A stretch of 64,000 nucleotides of DNA, from assembly GCF_001411555.2 (NCBI RefSeq), contig NC_049905.1, positions 4,216,001-4,280,000 on the forward strand, written 5' to 3'. The position numbers were made by a program, and so were the translations under genes. The stretch is from Juglans regia. Its lineage: Eukaryota > Streptophyta > Magnoliopsida > Fagales > Juglandaceae. Position 1 is the stretch's first letter; every line of letters starts with the position of its first letter. Below the pieces are notes generated by a model. That model was not told the DNA's origin. It searched no databases and worked only from the letters and a program-made list of their open reading frames with translations. Of the stretch, positions 62,611 to 64,000 are shown piece after piece.

Positions 62611-62671
62611 ATACATAGAATGATAGAAGAATGCTAGAAACCTCCTTGCATTCTTCTATCATTCTATGTAT
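62611..62671. repeat. Perfect 24-bp inverted repeat with 13-nt loop
   Basis: The arms 62611-62634 (ATACATAGAATGATAGAAGA and four more) and 62648-62671 are exact reverse complements. The loop at 62635-62647 is TAGAAACCTCCTT. It lies about 40 bp upstream of the broken 5' exon of the NT-C2 pseudogene. Confidence 0.9.
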
Positions 62672-63159
62672 TAAGATGGACTTGCCTTGCATCTGATCTT
62701 GATTCGAACTGACTTCATTCGATAAAGGGAAGTGCTGTTTATCGTCTTTTTTTGTCATCATCTTGTCATTATATACAGTCGATAGATAATTAAGAAAATT
62801 TTATATTTGTGACCTTCTATATCACACATTGCTTATTTTATATAATTTTATTTACAAAATAAATTTTTATTTTAAAGTTTATCAATCCAATTTTATTATT
62901 TAAATTTTAAATTATACCATGTAAATAGTATATAATATGTATAGACTTTAGAATAATTCATAGTCATCACATTGCTATGCTGTCTTATCGTCCTAATTCC
63001 ACACGTTGGCACATTAAAAAGTTGCCAAACAAGATAGTCGATTCCAATATTAATAAATGCTAAGATTTTTCTCCTATATAATTTTTTTAGAATCTTTTAT
63101 TTCCTTAGTATTTTTTATTTATTTAATTACTCGTTTAATTAGTCACATGACAACATATG

Positions 63160-64000
63160 ATTGGCAAACTCTCCCCCAAATTGAGAGTGGGTTTCAATGG
63201 AAGGTAGATCAGATCTTTCCTACTCTCTACGAGGAGAATAAGGCAGGGTGACACTTTATCACCCTATATTTTCATCCTTTGCTTTGAAGCACTAAACTCT
63301 TTACTAAATCAAGCTGAGGCATCGAAATTAATCTCTAGCATTCCAATTGCAAAGAGGTAAGCTTTGTATTAATCACTTATTTTTTTCAGATGATGGCTTA
63401 CTGTTTTGTAGAGAAAATTCACTTGAATGAGCCAGGCTTGCCTCAGTTTAGAAGCTCAATAAAAAGAAGACCTCTATTCATTTTAGTGCAAATATCATCA
63501 GTGCTGCAAAGGGCTCTATAATCATTATTGCAGGGGTCAGATCCTCCTCATCTTATGAAAAGTATCTTGGACTGCTAGCTCTCATTGGTAGATCAAGGCA
63601 CAAAACTTTTAAAAGCATTCCGGACAGAGTTAGGAGCAGGATTAGCAACTGAAAGTCAAAGTTCCTCTCTTAGGCAGGAAAGGAAATCCTTCTCCAAGGT
63701 TGTGGTTCAAGCGCTTCCTACTTTTTGCATAGGGGTTTTCAAACTCCTTAAATCTTTGCTCAACAAGATTAATAAGGTGATGCATCATTTCTGGTGGGGA
63801 CAACAACAAAATGAGAGAAAAGTCTATTGGGTTTCATGGAGCTAAATGGGGAAGGCAAAGTCTACAGGAGGGTTTGGTTTTCGTGATTTGGAAAGTTTCA
63901 ATTTTTTACTGGTCAATCAAGGATGAAGAATCTTACAACAACCTGAGTCCCTTGCTACTCATATATTAAAATTGAAGTATTTCCCTAACACTACATTTCT
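63160..64000 (+). mobile_element. LINE reverse-transcriptase C-terminal region, truncated by window end
   Basis: The plus strand reads SPYIFILCFEALNSLLNQAE and then, after stops, ALPTFCIGVFKLLKSLLNKI, MHHFWWGQQQNERKVYWVSW and GGFGFRDLESFNF. These are blocks of plant LINE ORF2 after the catalytic core. Multiple stops and a frame change make it inactive. It continues past 64,000. Confidence 0.8.

Overview
The window is nuclear DNA from a flowering plant, most likely a woody rosid eudicot. The evidence is spliced plant genes (TNL resistance gene, NERD, early nodulin-like protein, 5'-nucleotidase), plant LINE and Ty1/copia and long solo-LTR elements, AT-rich spacers and many (TA)n tracts. Several short repeats look like ones I associate with the walnut family (Juglandaceae), but that placement is memory-based and weak.

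Layout. 0.4-1.3 kb: LINE 3' fragment. 2.2-14.6 kb (minus): a TIR-NB-LRR-class resistance gene with NB-ARC and LRR exons followed by up to six tandem copies of the post-LRR C-JID domain, here named A to F in transcription order. No TIR exon is visible. The array is split by two solo LTRs, and the LRR region carries an insertion that looks spliced out. 15-22.5 kb: transposon debris and simple repeats. 22.5-23.4 kb (minus): an early nodulin-like arabinogalactan protein. 24.3-36.4 kb (minus): a complete NERD-type gene (PHD, SWIB, Plus3, GYF, GW-rich AGO hook, CCCH finger) with 10 coding exons, 1752 codons and an apparent U12-type AT-AC intron; its introns are filled with LINE tails. 37.2-37.8 kb (plus): MATE transporter relic. 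39.5-42.2 kb (minus): decayed CCHC zinc-knuckle gene. 43.9-52.5 kb: a LINE split by a 7.2-kb copia element. 53.8-58.6 kb (plus): intact nine-exon UMPH-1-type 5'-nucleotidase (299 aa). 59.9-62.6 kb (minus): NT-C2/EEIG1-type pseudogene. 63.2-64 kb: another LINE.

The most unusual locus is the C-JID array. The C-JID is the jelly-roll/Ig-like domain that contacts effectors in TNL receptors such as ROQ1 and RPP1. Here it exists as a series of separately encoded exons. A, C, D and E begin and end in phase 0, and three of them measure exactly 735 bp with the splice sites I assign. Three have a (CT)n tract directly after the 5' splice site. The nearest precedent I know is the Prunus Ma nematode-resistance TNL with repeated post-LRR exons. 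Four genes look functional in outline (ENODL, NERD, 5'-nucleotidase, and with reservations the TNL). The MATE, CCHC and NT-C2 loci are clearly broken. All splice sites were placed by eye.
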